Positions 35,529 through 45,082 are shown, counted from the first letter of the stretch. The stretch is 64,000 bases of DNA from Gemmatimonas sp. UBA7669 (GCF_002483225.1 NZ_DLHL01000003.1:71404-135403); one strand, 5' to 3'. A program made the numbers and translations. The notes: generated by a model from the letters alone, not told the origin.

Positions 35529-36409
35529 TGGCGGTCCTTAGCCATCGAGATGGATGGCGGCGACGCTTTCGCGCTGTCCGCCGGCTCTGGCGCGTTCAGC
35601 AGCTGTTGGCCGACTTGGTACATGGCTCCAGTAGCAGGCAGTAGTATCTGGTTGGGATAGAGCATGCCGACGCCGTACTCGAAGGTAAGGTTTCGGAGCA
35701 TCTCGGCCGCCAATCGTGTATTTCCCGCGACATGCTGGGTGGCGTACTGCACTTTGCCAGCACTGACGTTTAGGTCCGCAAGTGCGCGTGCTACCACCTC
35801 AGGAACCTTGAGCTCCACGCCCGCCACTTTGGCGCGCACGGTAAGCAGATTGAGGACGGGCAGGGCTGCCACCATGGTATTCGTCGAAGCCTTGGGCAGG
35901 CTGGCGCCGTCGGCATAAGCCTGCTTTAGTTTGGCTTGATGTGCCTGTCGGGCACTGTCGAGCGCCACTCGCTTTCGCTCCGTGGTGCCCTCCATCTCTA
36001 AGACTCGGTAAAGCGCGTTAAAAACAGCGTCCAGTTCGGCGTCTAGGTCGTCGAGTACGTCCTTCCCGATATCTCCCAGCTCGCGGTCGCGGGCGAGCCG
36101 GACACGGCACCGGTAGCTGCTCTGATAGTATTTCAAGAGGAGTTGATCACTTGCCGCAGCTAGCGCGCGCGCCGAAGCCGAGGCTCCCAGTGTCCCAAAC
36201 TGCGACTTAAGTTCGAAGAACAGTGAGTCGCCATTCAGTCGCTCGAGTGAACCACACGTCTTGTCCGCGTCGCTTCGGAGCTGTCCGAAATTGATCGGGA
36301 TAGGTGCGTCCTGCTGCGAGGGCGGCTTGGTGCGAGAAGACGGTGACCGACCGCTGCATGCAAGAGAGGCGCTGATCGCGAGAGCGCCCACAACCGTTGT
36401 GAATTTCAT
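35525..36409 (-). CDS. Putative lipoprotein, unknown family
   Basis: 294 residues from ATG 36407-36409. The start gives a lipobox signal, MKFTTVVGALAISASLAC, with acylated Cys18. The mature part is mostly helical, with a possible coiled coil (LDDLDAELDAVFNALYRVLE). No domain was recognised. It is co-transcribed and translationally coupled with the OmpA-family gene, suggesting an envelope complex. The longer frame to 36457 would bury the signal peptide and is rejected. Confidence 0.65.
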   Translation of the reverse strand: MKFTTVVGALAISASLACSGRSPSSRTKPPSQQDAPIPINFGQLRSDADKTCGSLERLNGDSLFFELKSQFGTLGASASARALAAASDQLLLKYYQSSYRCRVRLARDRELGDIGKDVLDDLDAELDAVFNALYRVLEMEGTTERKRVALDSARQAHQAKLKQAYADGASLPKASTNTMVAALPVLNLLTVRAKVAGVELKVPEVVARALADLNVSAGKVQYATQHVAGNTRLAAEMLRNLTFEYGVGMLYPNQILLPATGAMYQVGQQLLNAPEPADSAKASPPSISMAKDRQ

Positions 36410-36720
36410 AGACGACTCCAGCTGAAGAGTGAACATCTGAGCCCATTCTGGTAGCACGGACGAAGCGTACGCACACCGACGGCGCGGTTGCCGACGATGC
36501 GGAACCCGCGACGTCTATGTGCTACGACGCACAGAAGGTATAGCCCGACCCCAAAGGATAGCAAGATCGAATGAGGGGTGCCCATCAGGCGCATAGCGCG
36601 AGCTCCTGCCTGCAAGCTTCTTGCCCGTCGCGACTTGCTTCGCGCTCCTCGTCTGCGACGAAGTGTGGACACTCAGTATCGATCGGGTAAGCCTTGTCGA
36701 GCTCGCCAAGCGTCAGCTGT

Positions 36721-37170
36721 TCACAATAGGTGTGCTGCGTGCTCTCGAACTCGATGTACGCGCAATTGGCCGCCGTTACAAGGGTAGCGATACCCTCTTC
36801 GAGCTCCCCTCGCTCTCCCAGCCGCTCTCAACCCTCTGGTGGAAACAAAATTCGCGCCCATCACAACGTACACCGTGCATTTGTATGTGACGCTCGGCCG
36901 CAACTCGCAGTGCTGCGCCGTCGGCAAGGCGCGGAAAATATCGTCAACCTTGTCGGCGTTGGCCTTGATGCTGCTGCCCGAGGCATTGATCAGTGAGCTG
37001 CCAATACTGTTGTCGAGCTCGTTTGGTCGTTCGGTTCGGATGTTCCTTCGGGCAAGGAAACGGACGAGCCGATTTGTGGCTGTCTCCTTGAATTCGACCC
37101 GCTTACATGGGGCCTCGGTGGCCATCAGGTCACTGGCCAACACCCCCCCGTCAGTCACGTGCACGCTCAC
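36721..37170 (-). CDS. Hypothetical protein, possibly a remnant
   Basis: A 149-residue frame. The first ~105 residues (starting MSVHVTDGGVLASDLMAT) have ordinary protein-like composition, while the last ~45 are Arg-rich and look out of frame, as if after a frameshift. No family was recognised and no ribosome site is clear. It is listed because it is the best frame in the 1.6-kb stretch between the lipoprotein gene and the IS5 remnant. Confidence 0.25.
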   Translation of the reverse strand: MSVHVTDGGVLASDLMATEAPCKRVEFKETATNRLVRFLARRNIRTERPNELDNSIGSSLINASGSSIKANADKVDDIFRALPTAQHCELRPSVTYKCTVYVVMGANFVSTRGLRAAGRARGARRGYRYPCNGGQLRVHRVREHAAHLL

Positions 37171-37989
37171 GCCTACGCTGTTTCACCCCTCTTTGGAGTG
37201 GGGGTGGAGAACGCGAGGGTGACTTTCAGTCGTGAAGGTCCCCCGTCCTGACTTGATTGTGTGCCCAACAAATGTGAGACCCCCTTATCGACACGCAAGT
37301 CAGCTAATTGAACAGGACGTGTGAAGACGTTGCGCCCGATGACGCGCCCGTCGTTAGTGACGAAAGTTTGGCGGTGATCTTGTTAGGACCTCTCACGACT
37401 TTCGTCGACAAAACGGTGAGAACTTGTTCATGTCGTGCTAACTTTTGGATTGGGCCGCGTGCGTGGTTAACAAAGCACAGTTGGCGGTCTCCTGCAGGAC
37501 TGCTGCAATTTCGAGGACCGACGACGAGGACTCGGCGTGATGATTGGCGACACTCGTCGGGTCATCATGTGGATGCCGTCGGGCGCCGCAAGCGAGCCAA
37601 TCAGACCATCATCCCCTTCGCTTCACCCAGCGCCGTTCGCAGCTTCGGCTTGAGGGCCATAACGAAAGGTCTCACGGCGTCAATGCGGAGCACGCTGTGC
37701 TCAGTGCCTGAGCCAAGGGATGACTGGTCCCGGCCAGTGCATGATCGAACTGACGTTCGCAACCCGAGTGCTCCGAAGCCCGTGCGATAGCGCAACAGGG
37801 GCAGAGGCTGCTTGAGGAAGTTCAATGGTCGATGCGGTGTGAAGGCGCATATCAGAGTGCTGAGAGAGCCGTCGCTTCGCGATAAGAGTGCTGCCGATAC
37901 CGCCGTTATGGCTTTGGTGACGCGATTTCGAGTGATGAGGGAGGCCTCTCGGCCGCCGTCAAGCGACTTCCACGCCGTTCTCGCGGCGT
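37171..37989. other. Region without a recognisable gene
   Basis: Frames of up to 160 residues exist (for example 37308-37790 plus strand), but they show no domain, have biased Arg/Ser composition and lack start signals. It is probably decayed island DNA next to the IS5 remnant. Confidence 0.4.
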
Positions 37990-37999
37990 GTGAGGCTAC

Positions 38000-38780
38000 C
38001 TACGGCCTAGGGTCAGGCTTGGGGGGAGGCGTCGCAAGAACACGAGATTGTACGCGGTGCACGCGATGGTCACGATCCAATCAACGCGCGCCCTACCGCG
38101 ATGCTTCACCTTCCGCGGGCCGGCCACGATTATCACCCAGCCGAACACCTCCTCGCTCTTCTTGCGCGTGCGCTGACTGATCGTGCAACCCGCGTGCCGC
38201 GTCGTGCTCCCGTCGACGGCACTGCCCTTTGCTATTTCGGAGAGATGCTGCGCGGACCCAGAGGCCTGCGCGCTCTCCACGAAGTCCCGGGTATTGTAGC
38301 GCCCTGTCCGCGCCGACGGTGGCACGCGGCGCCGTGCCTGCGGTCGCCTGCTACAGATACACGGCATCTTCGACTTCGGCGCGCCCACTCGGACTACTCA
38401 CGCTCGTGTTCACGACGTGGTAGTGACGATTGTCAACGAGTCCACTCGCTTCGTACGCAAGGACTGACGACGGATTCGATATTCTGCGCGCCATGCGGGC
38501 GTCAGTGTCCCTGACCGACTGATGCGTGGCGTTGCTAGGCTTCTGGCCGTGGTAGCTGGCGCAATAACTGCCGGAATCGATTGGGCGTCCGAGTCGTGGT
38601 CCTTGGGCCGGACGCACTTCTGGCTCGCCCACGCTTGGAGCGGAGTGCCATCCACCGAAAGGTGCTCACCCGAGAGCAGGCGCGCCTGCTCCGCCGTGGC
38701 CACAGCAGCCTACGTAACGTGCCACCAGCCCACTTCCGGGCCACTGTGGCAATCACCGCCAGCGTCTCCAGTACCGCATA
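38000..38780 (-). pseudogene. IS5-family transposase, multiply frameshifted
   Basis: Pieces in different minus-strand frames line up in IS5 order. First is ARLLSGEHLSVDGTPLQAWA, then HGQKPSNATHQSVRDTDARM with AYEASGLVDNRHYHVV. The C-terminal part is YNTRDFVESAQASG, then ISQRTRKKSEEVFGWV and a last helix AYNLVFLRRL. At least two frameshifts break the gene, so it cannot make an active enzyme. A 12-bp direct repeat CTGCTGGACCAG lies just outside its 5' side (38790-38801 and 38841-38852). Confidence 0.75.
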
Positions 38781-38956
38781 AAGTGAGTCCTGCTGGACCA
38801 GGTTTGGGGGCTAGACCAAATCAACCACTGACTAACAGCACTGCTGGACCAGCAACTAGGGTCATGTCATGAGACGCTGTCAATATCGCACAAAGTCGTT
38901 GACTCACTGGGAAATACATGACCAAGGTCGCGATGATGCAACCAGTAGGTAGCCAA

Positions 38957-39010
38957 TAGTGACAAGAGTCCAGCGGTGATCGATTCACCATTTGTCACTG
39001 ATGCTGTCAC
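38957..39010. repeat. Internal copy of the island-end repeat
   Basis: TAGTGACAAGA (38957-38967) followed 35 bp later by TTGTCACTGATGCTGTCAC (38992-39010). Order, orientation and spacing match the left copy at 18049-18102, and the middle keeps AGCG.TGAT. It may mark the end of a nested or older element, immediately before the Mrr-STAND gene. Confidence 0.6.
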
Positions 39011-39249
39011 CTAAGTCGCATGTACCGAGTTCCTCCGAAAGCGCGCGAGTTCGGGGACAGTTGTACTTCTTCGACGATGGACGCCCTCCTAAATGAATCA
39101 GGAGAAACGGGCAATGCTAGAGATTCCTCTCGCATAGGCGGCTCCCTCGGCAAGCGTGCGACGAGTTGCTTGCAGGCGTACGGCCGCCAATTGGACCGTA
39201 AGTGGATACTCGTGGAGTTCTGCTCGAGCCGTAAGCACTAAACCATCTA

Positions 39250-41700
39250 TCAGAGGTCTGCGAACATCTCCTCGATACTCCAGTCGCTTACTGGTACACG
39301 GAACCCTTCGGCGTGTGCCTCCGGACCATAGTTTTCAGGAGGTTCAACCAGAACCTGCAGAAGATGTCGTAGCGAGTCGACCTTCTCTGCATGCTCAGTC
39401 GTAAGTGCCTCTGCCCAACCGGTGAATCCATCGATCACGTTGATGAGTCGCGCCGAACCACCATGCCAATCGCGAAAATCGTACGGATCAGGGAATTCAT
39501 TCTCCTTCTCGTCATATTGAGACTTGAGATAGAGCCCCTCTGATAATGCCTCATCGGTAGATGACAGTAGGCCATCGAGGATTCCCTTCAGCGTCGTCCG
39601 TGTGACCAGACTCTCCACGAGCAGTGGTTCAAATGCTCGAGCAGCATTGAGTAACGCCGCGCGCGAGACTGACGAAGCAGAATGAGACCTTGCTGCATGT
39701 CGCACCTCATCGGCGAGCCACACGACTCGTGGCATCGGCGAGCAATACGGCACCAAACGGCGAAGCTCATTGAGAACGCCCTCCGCTTCTTCAAGTCGCA
39801 GCGAGCTCGGCGACGCAGGAAGAGCTGTCCTGCAGCAAGCATCAACGACAGCGCTCAAGAGAATGCCAGGTTCTGACGAAGCCCACTCGCTACGGACGTC
39901 CGCTGGGGCCACTACCGCATCGTACTCAATCTCTGCGCCAGTAGCAACGACGAAGTGCCGCTTCTCGAGAGGCCGTAGTTCAGCCGCAGCGGTGAGAAGA
40001 TGTCGAATCTGCGCGACATTCTGTGCATGCTCTACGAGAAGAACGAACCTCTGCCCCAAGAGCTCAAGTTCGTTCGAACCCTTCGGTGCGACCCCACGTC
40101 CCTGATCCTGAGCGTTGCTGGCATCAGCTCTTAGTGCACGAGCGACAGCGCTAAGCGTGTCAATGCTTGCAAGCTCAAAGTAGCGACGGCGCCGCTCTTC
40201 GTTCTCACGATGCCTTGCGATGACAAAATCGCGAATGCTCGGATGTGCGAAATCAACGTCACGCTGACCCGGCCAAGGCGATGCTATGCGAAGAAACCCC
40301 GGGGAGAGGCGCTCAAGTGCGGTTTCAAAGTCAAGGCTGCTCTCAGGACTCTTAGCCGTGTACGCTTCGTACTTGGTGCGAAGCAACTCCTCCGAGGCGG
40401 GGCTGGCGTGATGGAGCACGGACGATAGGACGGCGCGCTCCGATTCCGAAAGGTTGTCGTACGCTTGCATCCACCGCTTGCTCGGATTGGACAGGAACTG
40501 CCGAACATCATTGGCACTAACCTCCGGTGATCGGAGTACAACTTCGGCTAACGCGCGAAGCCTTTCAGGAGTCACGTTGGGGTGGGCGACAATCTCACTG
40601 GCCATTTCGCGAACCAACTTGCGAACGTTCTCAGGAAAGTCTTGCCGTTTGACGTGATTGTACAGCATGCCTGCTCGCTCGCGCTGTGTGAGCTCACCAA
40701 CCGCAACGGTTAGACCGTGGGCGCCTGGAAACTGCTCCACGGCCTCGTCTAGACGTAGCCGATCTAGAGCGGCACCCATCACGTACGTCCTACCTGTCCA
40801 GATGAGGTAGCCGTTGGGACGTAGGGTTGCGAGAACGTTTGGTAGTTCGCGACTCCAGTCGTCAGCTACAGAGATGTCAACAGAGACGGATCCAAGCGCA
40901 TCATCCGCCACGAAAAGCTGCGTTGTGTCGTGCTTCCTGACCCGATGTATATCCTCGGGGCGGCGTACCGAGTAGACCTCGACATTTCGAGCTGCCGCCT
41001 CCAACGCAAGCGCTGCAGCAATGGTGCTCTTGCCCGCTTCTGGAGCACCGTCGAGCACAAGGAAGTGGTGTGTTTGTAGAATGACTCCAGCGTCGTGATA
41101 TGCGGAGGTTGCTACGAATGCACCTAGATGCTGACGCCAGCGCTCGAGGTACGCCGCGCTCGCGGACAACGTTGCCGAATTGACTACTTGTGCAAAATCG
41201 GCGAGCGCAAGGAGCTGTGGGAAAGAACGACGGACGTGTGGGTGCACGTCCAGTAGCTCGCAAACGTCTCGGCCATCGACGACGGCGAAGTGTTGGGCGA
41301 CGTTCGCGTCCTTCGCGATCTGATGCAGAGAGTCGCGGTCGTCACCTGAAAGCGGGACGTTCGTGATCAGAACGTAGTTGTCTAGATTGAGTTGTAAGTT
41401 CCCACGGCGCCTCAGGTTCGCGCGCATCTCGCTCCGAAAGGAGTTTCGTAACGATGCGATGGCCCCTTGCACCAGTTCGCCTTCGAACTCGGCGAACTTC
41501 GCCTGAAAGATCCAGTGTCCCGACCACTGCTCCTCGGCACTTGGAAAAGCGGCGACGCCCCGATACTCGGCGTCCCGCCCATTGTCACGCGAGCCACCGA
41601 AGGCGCTCACTCCAGGACCGATCACGGCCTTTAGGAGCGTCTGCGCCAAGGTTTCAAAGCCGTACCAGCCGAGGCTGTGAAGCGGATATTTGAGCGCCAT
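39250..41700 (-). CDS. Mrr-like nuclease fused to STAND-type NTPase (putative anti-phage effector)
   Basis: 816-residue cytoplasmic protein. The N-terminal ~160 residues fit a PD-(D/E)xK restriction fold of the Mrr type: SRDNGRDAEYRG (Asp43, Glu45) and WIFQAKF (Gln66, Lys68). A P-loop NTPase follows, with Walker A LDGAPEAGKST (about 217-226), Walker B LFVADDALG (about 262-270) and a helical domain typical of STAND/AAA signalling ATPases (nSTAND3-like). The C-terminal ~350 residues are helical and may be the sensor. The architecture resembles Avs-type effectors but is much shorter. It stands alone, flanked by repeats and transposase remnants. No partner gene is seen. Confidence 0.78.
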   Translation of the reverse strand: MALKYPLHSLGWYGFETLAQTLLKAVIGPGVSAFGGSRDNGRDAEYRGVAAFPSAEEQWSGHWIFQAKFAEFEGELVQGAIASLRNSFRSEMRANLRRRGNLQLNLDNYVLITNVPLSGDDRDSLHQIAKDANVAQHFAVVDGRDVCELLDVHPHVRRSFPQLLALADFAQVVNSATLSASAAYLERWRQHLGAFVATSAYHDAGVILQTHHFLVLDGAPEAGKSTIAAALALEAAARNVEVYSVRRPEDIHRVRKHDTTQLFVADDALGSVSVDISVADDWSRELPNVLATLRPNGYLIWTGRTYVMGAALDRLRLDEAVEQFPGAHGLTVAVGELTQRERAGMLYNHVKRQDFPENVRKLVREMASEIVAHPNVTPERLRALAEVVLRSPEVSANDVRQFLSNPSKRWMQAYDNLSESERAVLSSVLHHASPASEELLRTKYEAYTAKSPESSLDFETALERLSPGFLRIASPWPGQRDVDFAHPSIRDFVIARHRENEERRRRYFELASIDTLSAVARALRADASNAQDQGRGVAPKGSNELELLGQRFVLLVEHAQNVAQIRHLLTAAAELRPLEKRHFVVATGAEIEYDAVVAPADVRSEWASSEPGILLSAVVDACCRTALPASPSSLRLEEAEGVLNELRRLVPYCSPMPRVVWLADEVRHAARSHSASSVSRAALLNAARAFEPLLVESLVTRTTLKGILDGLLSSTDEALSEGLYLKSQYDEKENEFPDPYDFRDWHGGSARLINVIDGFTGWAEALTTEHAEKVDSLRHLLQVLVEPPENYGPEAHAEGFRVPVSDWSIEEMFADL

Positions 41701-41889
41701 AGAGGTGGTGGTCAGTCTTAGTACATCGATGCGATCCGCGAATCTGGCTGACTACCGGCGGCCAAGGTTCGCGTGGATCTCGCAAGCTTCCCTCGGCAAG
41801 CAGACAGCATAAATCTGTACTCGGGCGGTGCATGACCCTTGGTCCAAAATGCAAGAAGTCGTGAGTAGAGCTACACTGCTTCTCGGGGG

Positions 41890-42400
41890 TGTTCGACCTG
41901 ACACAAAGCGGCGAGCTTTCTGGGGGTCAGCTGCCCAACGGCGCCGAAAGGCCGGGCCTTCTTGTAGTCGATGCGCCACTCCGCGATCCCCTGCTGCGTG
42001 TGGGCGCGATCGGCAAACTGCGTGACGTTCGGGTGCACATCGCGCGGCTTGTCGCTGAATCACTCGATGTGGCTGTTGTCGGTGGGATTGCCTAGCTTGG
42101 TGTAGTCGAGCTGGGCGCCGCGCGTGCTCGCTCAGTTGCCCATGACGCGCGACGTGAAATCGGTGCCGTGATCGAAGGTGATGGAGGTGGGCTTGCCGTA
42201 CGTGAGGATGGCGCTGTCGAGCGCCGAATTCACCGCACTGCCGTTCGGACGAAACGCGGCATCAAGGATTGAACTCTGACGAATCCTCTGATCGTCCACG
42301 GTTAAGATGCGTAACGGGCGCACATTCGCAAGCACATCATGGACGAAGTTCATGCTCCAACGCTTCGCCGAGCCTGTCGGGATCGGGGCTCTGATGCGGC
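41890..42400 (-). pseudogene. IS3-family OrfB (integrase) remnant
   Basis: In the minus strand, WSMNFVHDVLANVRPLRILT and KPTSITFDHGTDFTSRVM carry the DDE-type integrase core. After a stop and frameshift come GNPTDNSHIESF and IDYKKARPFGAVGQLTP, the usual IS3 OrfB C-terminus. Several interruptions make it inactive. The upstream OrfA portion is not recognisable. Confidence 0.75.
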
Positions 42401-42818
42401 GACCACCCCAGTCACCCCAGCGCGATCACGTACTGTTGTGTGGTCTCGTCCAGGTTGAGATGAGAAAGGTCTTTCCCCGGCTGGTCGTTGCGGCGGATCT
42501 ATGGGGAGACGGGCGGGTCCCTCCGGCGCCACCGCGGGTGGCGAGGCCACCGACTACTCACTCACTGGGCGGGCTCCGCGCCGAAAGGCACAAATGACAC
42601 AGCAGGTAACCTCTTCATCGCGAAATTTTTCAGCACCCTGCTAGAGGAAAGCGTCACGTATGGCGACGTCAGCATGCGGCTGTGCCGGCCGCGACATCGT
42701 AATCTGCTGCGTCCGACATTCCTTCATTTCGGTGATCGTGTCATGGGTCGGGCGCATTTCGTGAGTTCGTGCGTCTAGGCGGGCGTAGGTCGTCTGCGGG
42801 GCCGGCGTAAGACCCGAT

Positions 42819-42841
42819 TTGTCACTATTCTTGTCACTAAC
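42819..42841. repeat. Right island-end repeat
   Basis: TTGTCACTATTCTTGTCACT is nearly the same as the left-end TTGTCACTGATTCTGTCACT. Bases 42829-42841 (TCTTGTCACTAAC) are the exact reverse complement of 18047-18059. A 9-bp direct repeat GACCCGATT lies on either side of it (42811-42819 and 42844-42852). Confidence 0.6.
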
Positions 42842-42964
42842 AGGACCCGATTCTCTATGCACTCACGACGAGTGGCTTGCCAAGTCATTGCCAGCACTGC
42901 AGTTCAGGGTGAACGTGTCTGATATACGTCGGAAGCTCACTTTTGTGGTGTCCCCGATCAGGTC

Positions 42965-44368
42965 ATGACCATGCACATCGAGTTTTCGGGCGCTGCCCGT
43001 GAAGTGACAGGCTCCTGCCATATCCTGCGCGTCGGCAAGCGCACGGTGCTGCTCGATTGCGGCCTGTTCCAAGGCAAGCGCAGCGAGTCCCGAGAGAAGA
43101 ACGCAAGAATGCCGGTGCCGGTCGAGGAGATCGACGCCATCGTGCTCAGCCACGCCCACATCGATCACGCCGGCCGGTTGCCGTATCTGGTGGCGCAGGG
43201 CTACAAGGGCACCATCTGGGCCACGAACGCCACGCGTGATCTCTGCGCCATCATGCTGGCCGACTCGGCGCATATCCAGGAGAAGGACTCCGAGTATCTC
43301 GCGCGGCACCGCAATGAGTTCGTGGAGCCGCTCTACCGTATCGAGGATGCCACGCGCACGCTCGAGTACATGGTGGGCATGCCATACAACAAGTGGTTTG
43401 ATGTCACCGACGGCGTGCGCGCGCAGTTCGTTGAGGCGGGACACATTCTCGGCAGTGCCTCAGTTGTTCTCGAACTGCGCGAAGGCGAGACCTTCAAGCG
43501 CCTCATTTTCAGTGGTGACGTGGGTCGCGCCGGTCTGCCCATTATCCGCGATCCTGCACCGCCTACGGGCGGCGCGGATGTGATCATCTGCGAAAGCACC
43601 TACGGCAATCGCGATCACGAGTCCGTGGACGGGGCGCGCGAGCATCTCGCGCGGGTGGTGCGCGACACCGCCGCCCGCGGCGGTCGCGTGCTCATACCGG
43701 CGTTTGCCGTGGGTCGCACGCAGGAACTGGTGTACGATCTGCACCAACTGCGGCGCGAGGGACGCATTCCGGAGATCCCGATCTTCATCGATTCGCCGCT
43801 GGCCACCGACGCTACGGCGGTTTTTGCCATGCATCCGGAGACTTACGACCAGAGCGAGGCGTTGGTGCGACGCACGTCCAACCTGTTCGGCTTCCCCATG
43901 GTGAAATTCACACGCGAGGTGGAGGAGTCGAAGAAGCTGAACAGCTTGCATGGCCCGATGGTCATCATCGCGGCCTCGGGCATGGCCGAGTCTGGGCGTA
44001 TCCTGCACCACCTGCGGCATGGGGCCGCCGATCCGCGCAACACCATTCTCATCGTAGGCTTCCAGGCCGAGCATACCCTTGGGCGGCGCATTGTCGAGCG
44101 CCGTCCGGAGCTCAAGGTCTTTGGCGATCCGGTGCCACTCAATGCGCAGGTCGAAGTGCTGTTGGGATACAGCGCACACGCAGATCGAACCGAGCTGCGG
44201 GAGTGGTTGCACCACGTGCGATCGGGTGGCGAGGCCAGTGGCCGCGGCAGGCCGCATGTCCTGCTGGTGCATGGCGAACCCGAGGCCCAGGATGCCTTTG
44301 CCGTGCGACTTCAGGAGGACGGCTTCCGGGCGGATATTCCCGAACCGGGTGACCGGATTCCCATTTGA
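42965..44368 (+). CDS. Beta-CASP MBL-fold RNA-processing exonuclease-like protein (intact copy)
   Basis: 467 residues. The metallo-beta-lactamase zinc motif SHAHIDHAGRLPYL is near residue 60. The beta-CASP region follows, with GDVGRAGLPI, CESTYGNRDHE, PAFAVGRTQE and SGMAESGRILHHL, and a C-terminal YSAHADRTELREWL. This family (CPSF/RNase J-like, YSH1-type) cleaves RNA. The first ~99 codons diverge from the truncated copy at 17598 up to the shared 22-bp core. The 5' end was probably supplied by the island, and the 3' part belongs to the host. ATG 42971 is an alternative start giving MHIEFSG, matching the other copy. Confidence 0.92.
   Translation: MTMHIEFSGAAREVTGSCHILRVGKRTVLLDCGLFQGKRSESREKNARMPVPVEEIDAIVLSHAHIDHAGRLPYLVAQGYKGTIWATNATRDLCAIMLADSAHIQEKDSEYLARHRNEFVEPLYRIEDATRTLEYMVGMPYNKWFDVTDGVRAQFVEAGHILGSASVVLELREGETFKRLIFSGDVGRAGLPIIRDPAPPTGGADVIICESTYGNRDHESVDGAREHLARVVRDTAARGGRVLIPAFAVGRTQELVYDLHQLRREGRIPEIPIFIDSPLATDATAVFAMHPETYDQSEALVRRTSNLFGFPMVKFTREVEESKKLNSLHGPMVIIAASGMAESGRILHHLRHGAADPRNTILIVGFQAEHTLGRRIVERRPELKVFGDPVPLNAQVEVLLGYSAHADRTELREWLHHVRSGGEASGRGRPHVLLVHGEPEAQDAFAVRLQEDGFRADIPEPGDRIPI
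43262..43283 (+). repeat. Right copy of 22-bp direct repeat (putative attR core)
   Basis: Identical to 17901-17922, within codons for ADSAHIQE of the MBL nuclease. Flanking bases differ from the left copy directly after the repeat; before it the two copies differ at scattered sites. Confidence 0.7.
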
Positions 44369-44419
44369 GACCGGGCGGTACGTGGAGTCGGCGCGGTCGA
44401 TAGGGTAGTTTGGCCTGAT

Positions 44420-45082
44420 ATGTCCGCGAGCCGACTCCGCCTGCCGCGCCCCCGACCCTCCCGCCTCATCTGGCGGGGACTGCTGGTGTTGGTGGCCGGC
44501 TGGCTCGTGTGTCTCGTGGCCATCGCGGGCTGGTCGCGTCGTTCCTCCAGCGCGTCGGCCGATGCCATCGTTGTGCTCGGCGCGGCCCAGTACGGTGGCC
44601 GACCGTCGCCCGTATTGCGCTCGCGACTGGATCACGCGCTTGGGCTGTACAAGGCCGGTCGGGCCCCGCGCGTGGTGCTGACTGGCGGACGTCGACCGGG
44701 CGACCTGATCAGCGAAGCCGCGGCGGGTCGTCGCTATCTCGTGCGTCGCGGCATTCCCAATGACCGCATTCTGCTCGAGTCCACCGGTCGCACGTCACTG
44801 GCGAGCATGCAAGGCGCGGCCGATGTACTGCGCGGCCAGGTGGACTCACTGGCAGATCGCCGTCCGCGCGTGCTCCTTGTGAGCGACCCGTTTCACATGC
44901 TGCGCCTCGACGTGCTGGCCCGCATGCAGGGGCTCGCGCCACTCTCGTCGCCCACGCGCACGAGCCCCATCAGCGCCAACACCGTGGTCCTGGAATACAT
45001 GCTGCGCGAGTCGGTGGCGCTCCCCACCGACCTCGCGCTCATGGTGTGGCTGCGGCTTAGCGGCCGCCGCGTGGACGAGTAA
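44420..45082 (+). CDS. DUF218 (YdcF/SanA-like) membrane protein
   Basis: 220 residues. An N-terminal transmembrane helix (around residues 19-40, LLVLVAGWLVCLVAIAGW) precedes a periplasmic DUF218 domain with ADAIVVLGAAQYGGRPSPVL, VVLTGGRRPGD, ESTGRTSLASM and VLLVSDPFHMLR. Relatives include SanA and ElyC, involved in envelope integrity, with no firmly known reaction. It follows the MBL nuclease gene by about 50 bp and may be co-transcribed. Its last codons overlap the convergent metalloprotease gene. Confidence 0.85.
   Translation: MSASRLRLPRPRPSRLIWRGLLVLVAGWLVCLVAIAGWSRRSSSASADAIVVLGAAQYGGRPSPVLRSRLDHALGLYKAGRAPRVVLTGGRRPGDLISEAAAGRRYLVRRGIPNDRILLESTGRTSLASMQGAADVLRGQVDSLADRRPRVLLVSDPFHMLRLDVLARMQGLAPLSSPTRTSPISANTVVLEYMLRESVALPTDLALMVWLRLSGRRVDE

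Larger units (their letters stand above)
17923..43261. mobile_element. Putative ~25-kb integrated genomic island in the MBL-nuclease gene
   Basis: The region is bounded by a truncated and a complete copy of the same gene sharing a 22-bp core. It holds several transposase remnants and specialised cargo (lanthipeptide genes, Mrr-STAND protein), and looks lower in GC than the flanks. Flanking genes on both sides are ordinary chromosomal genes. No integrase gene was recognised inside. The element may therefore have lost it, been mobilised in trans, or arisen by homologous recombination within the conserved gene. Confidence 0.65.

Noticed and set aside
37308..37790. 160-residue plus-strand frame in the island
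   Set aside because: No ribosome site, domain or protein-like composition; it is likely chance coding in decayed DNA.
17923..43261. tRNA-associated integrative element
   Set aside because: No tRNA gene was recognised at either end and no tyrosine or serine integrase frame was found. The duplication lies in a protein-coding gene.
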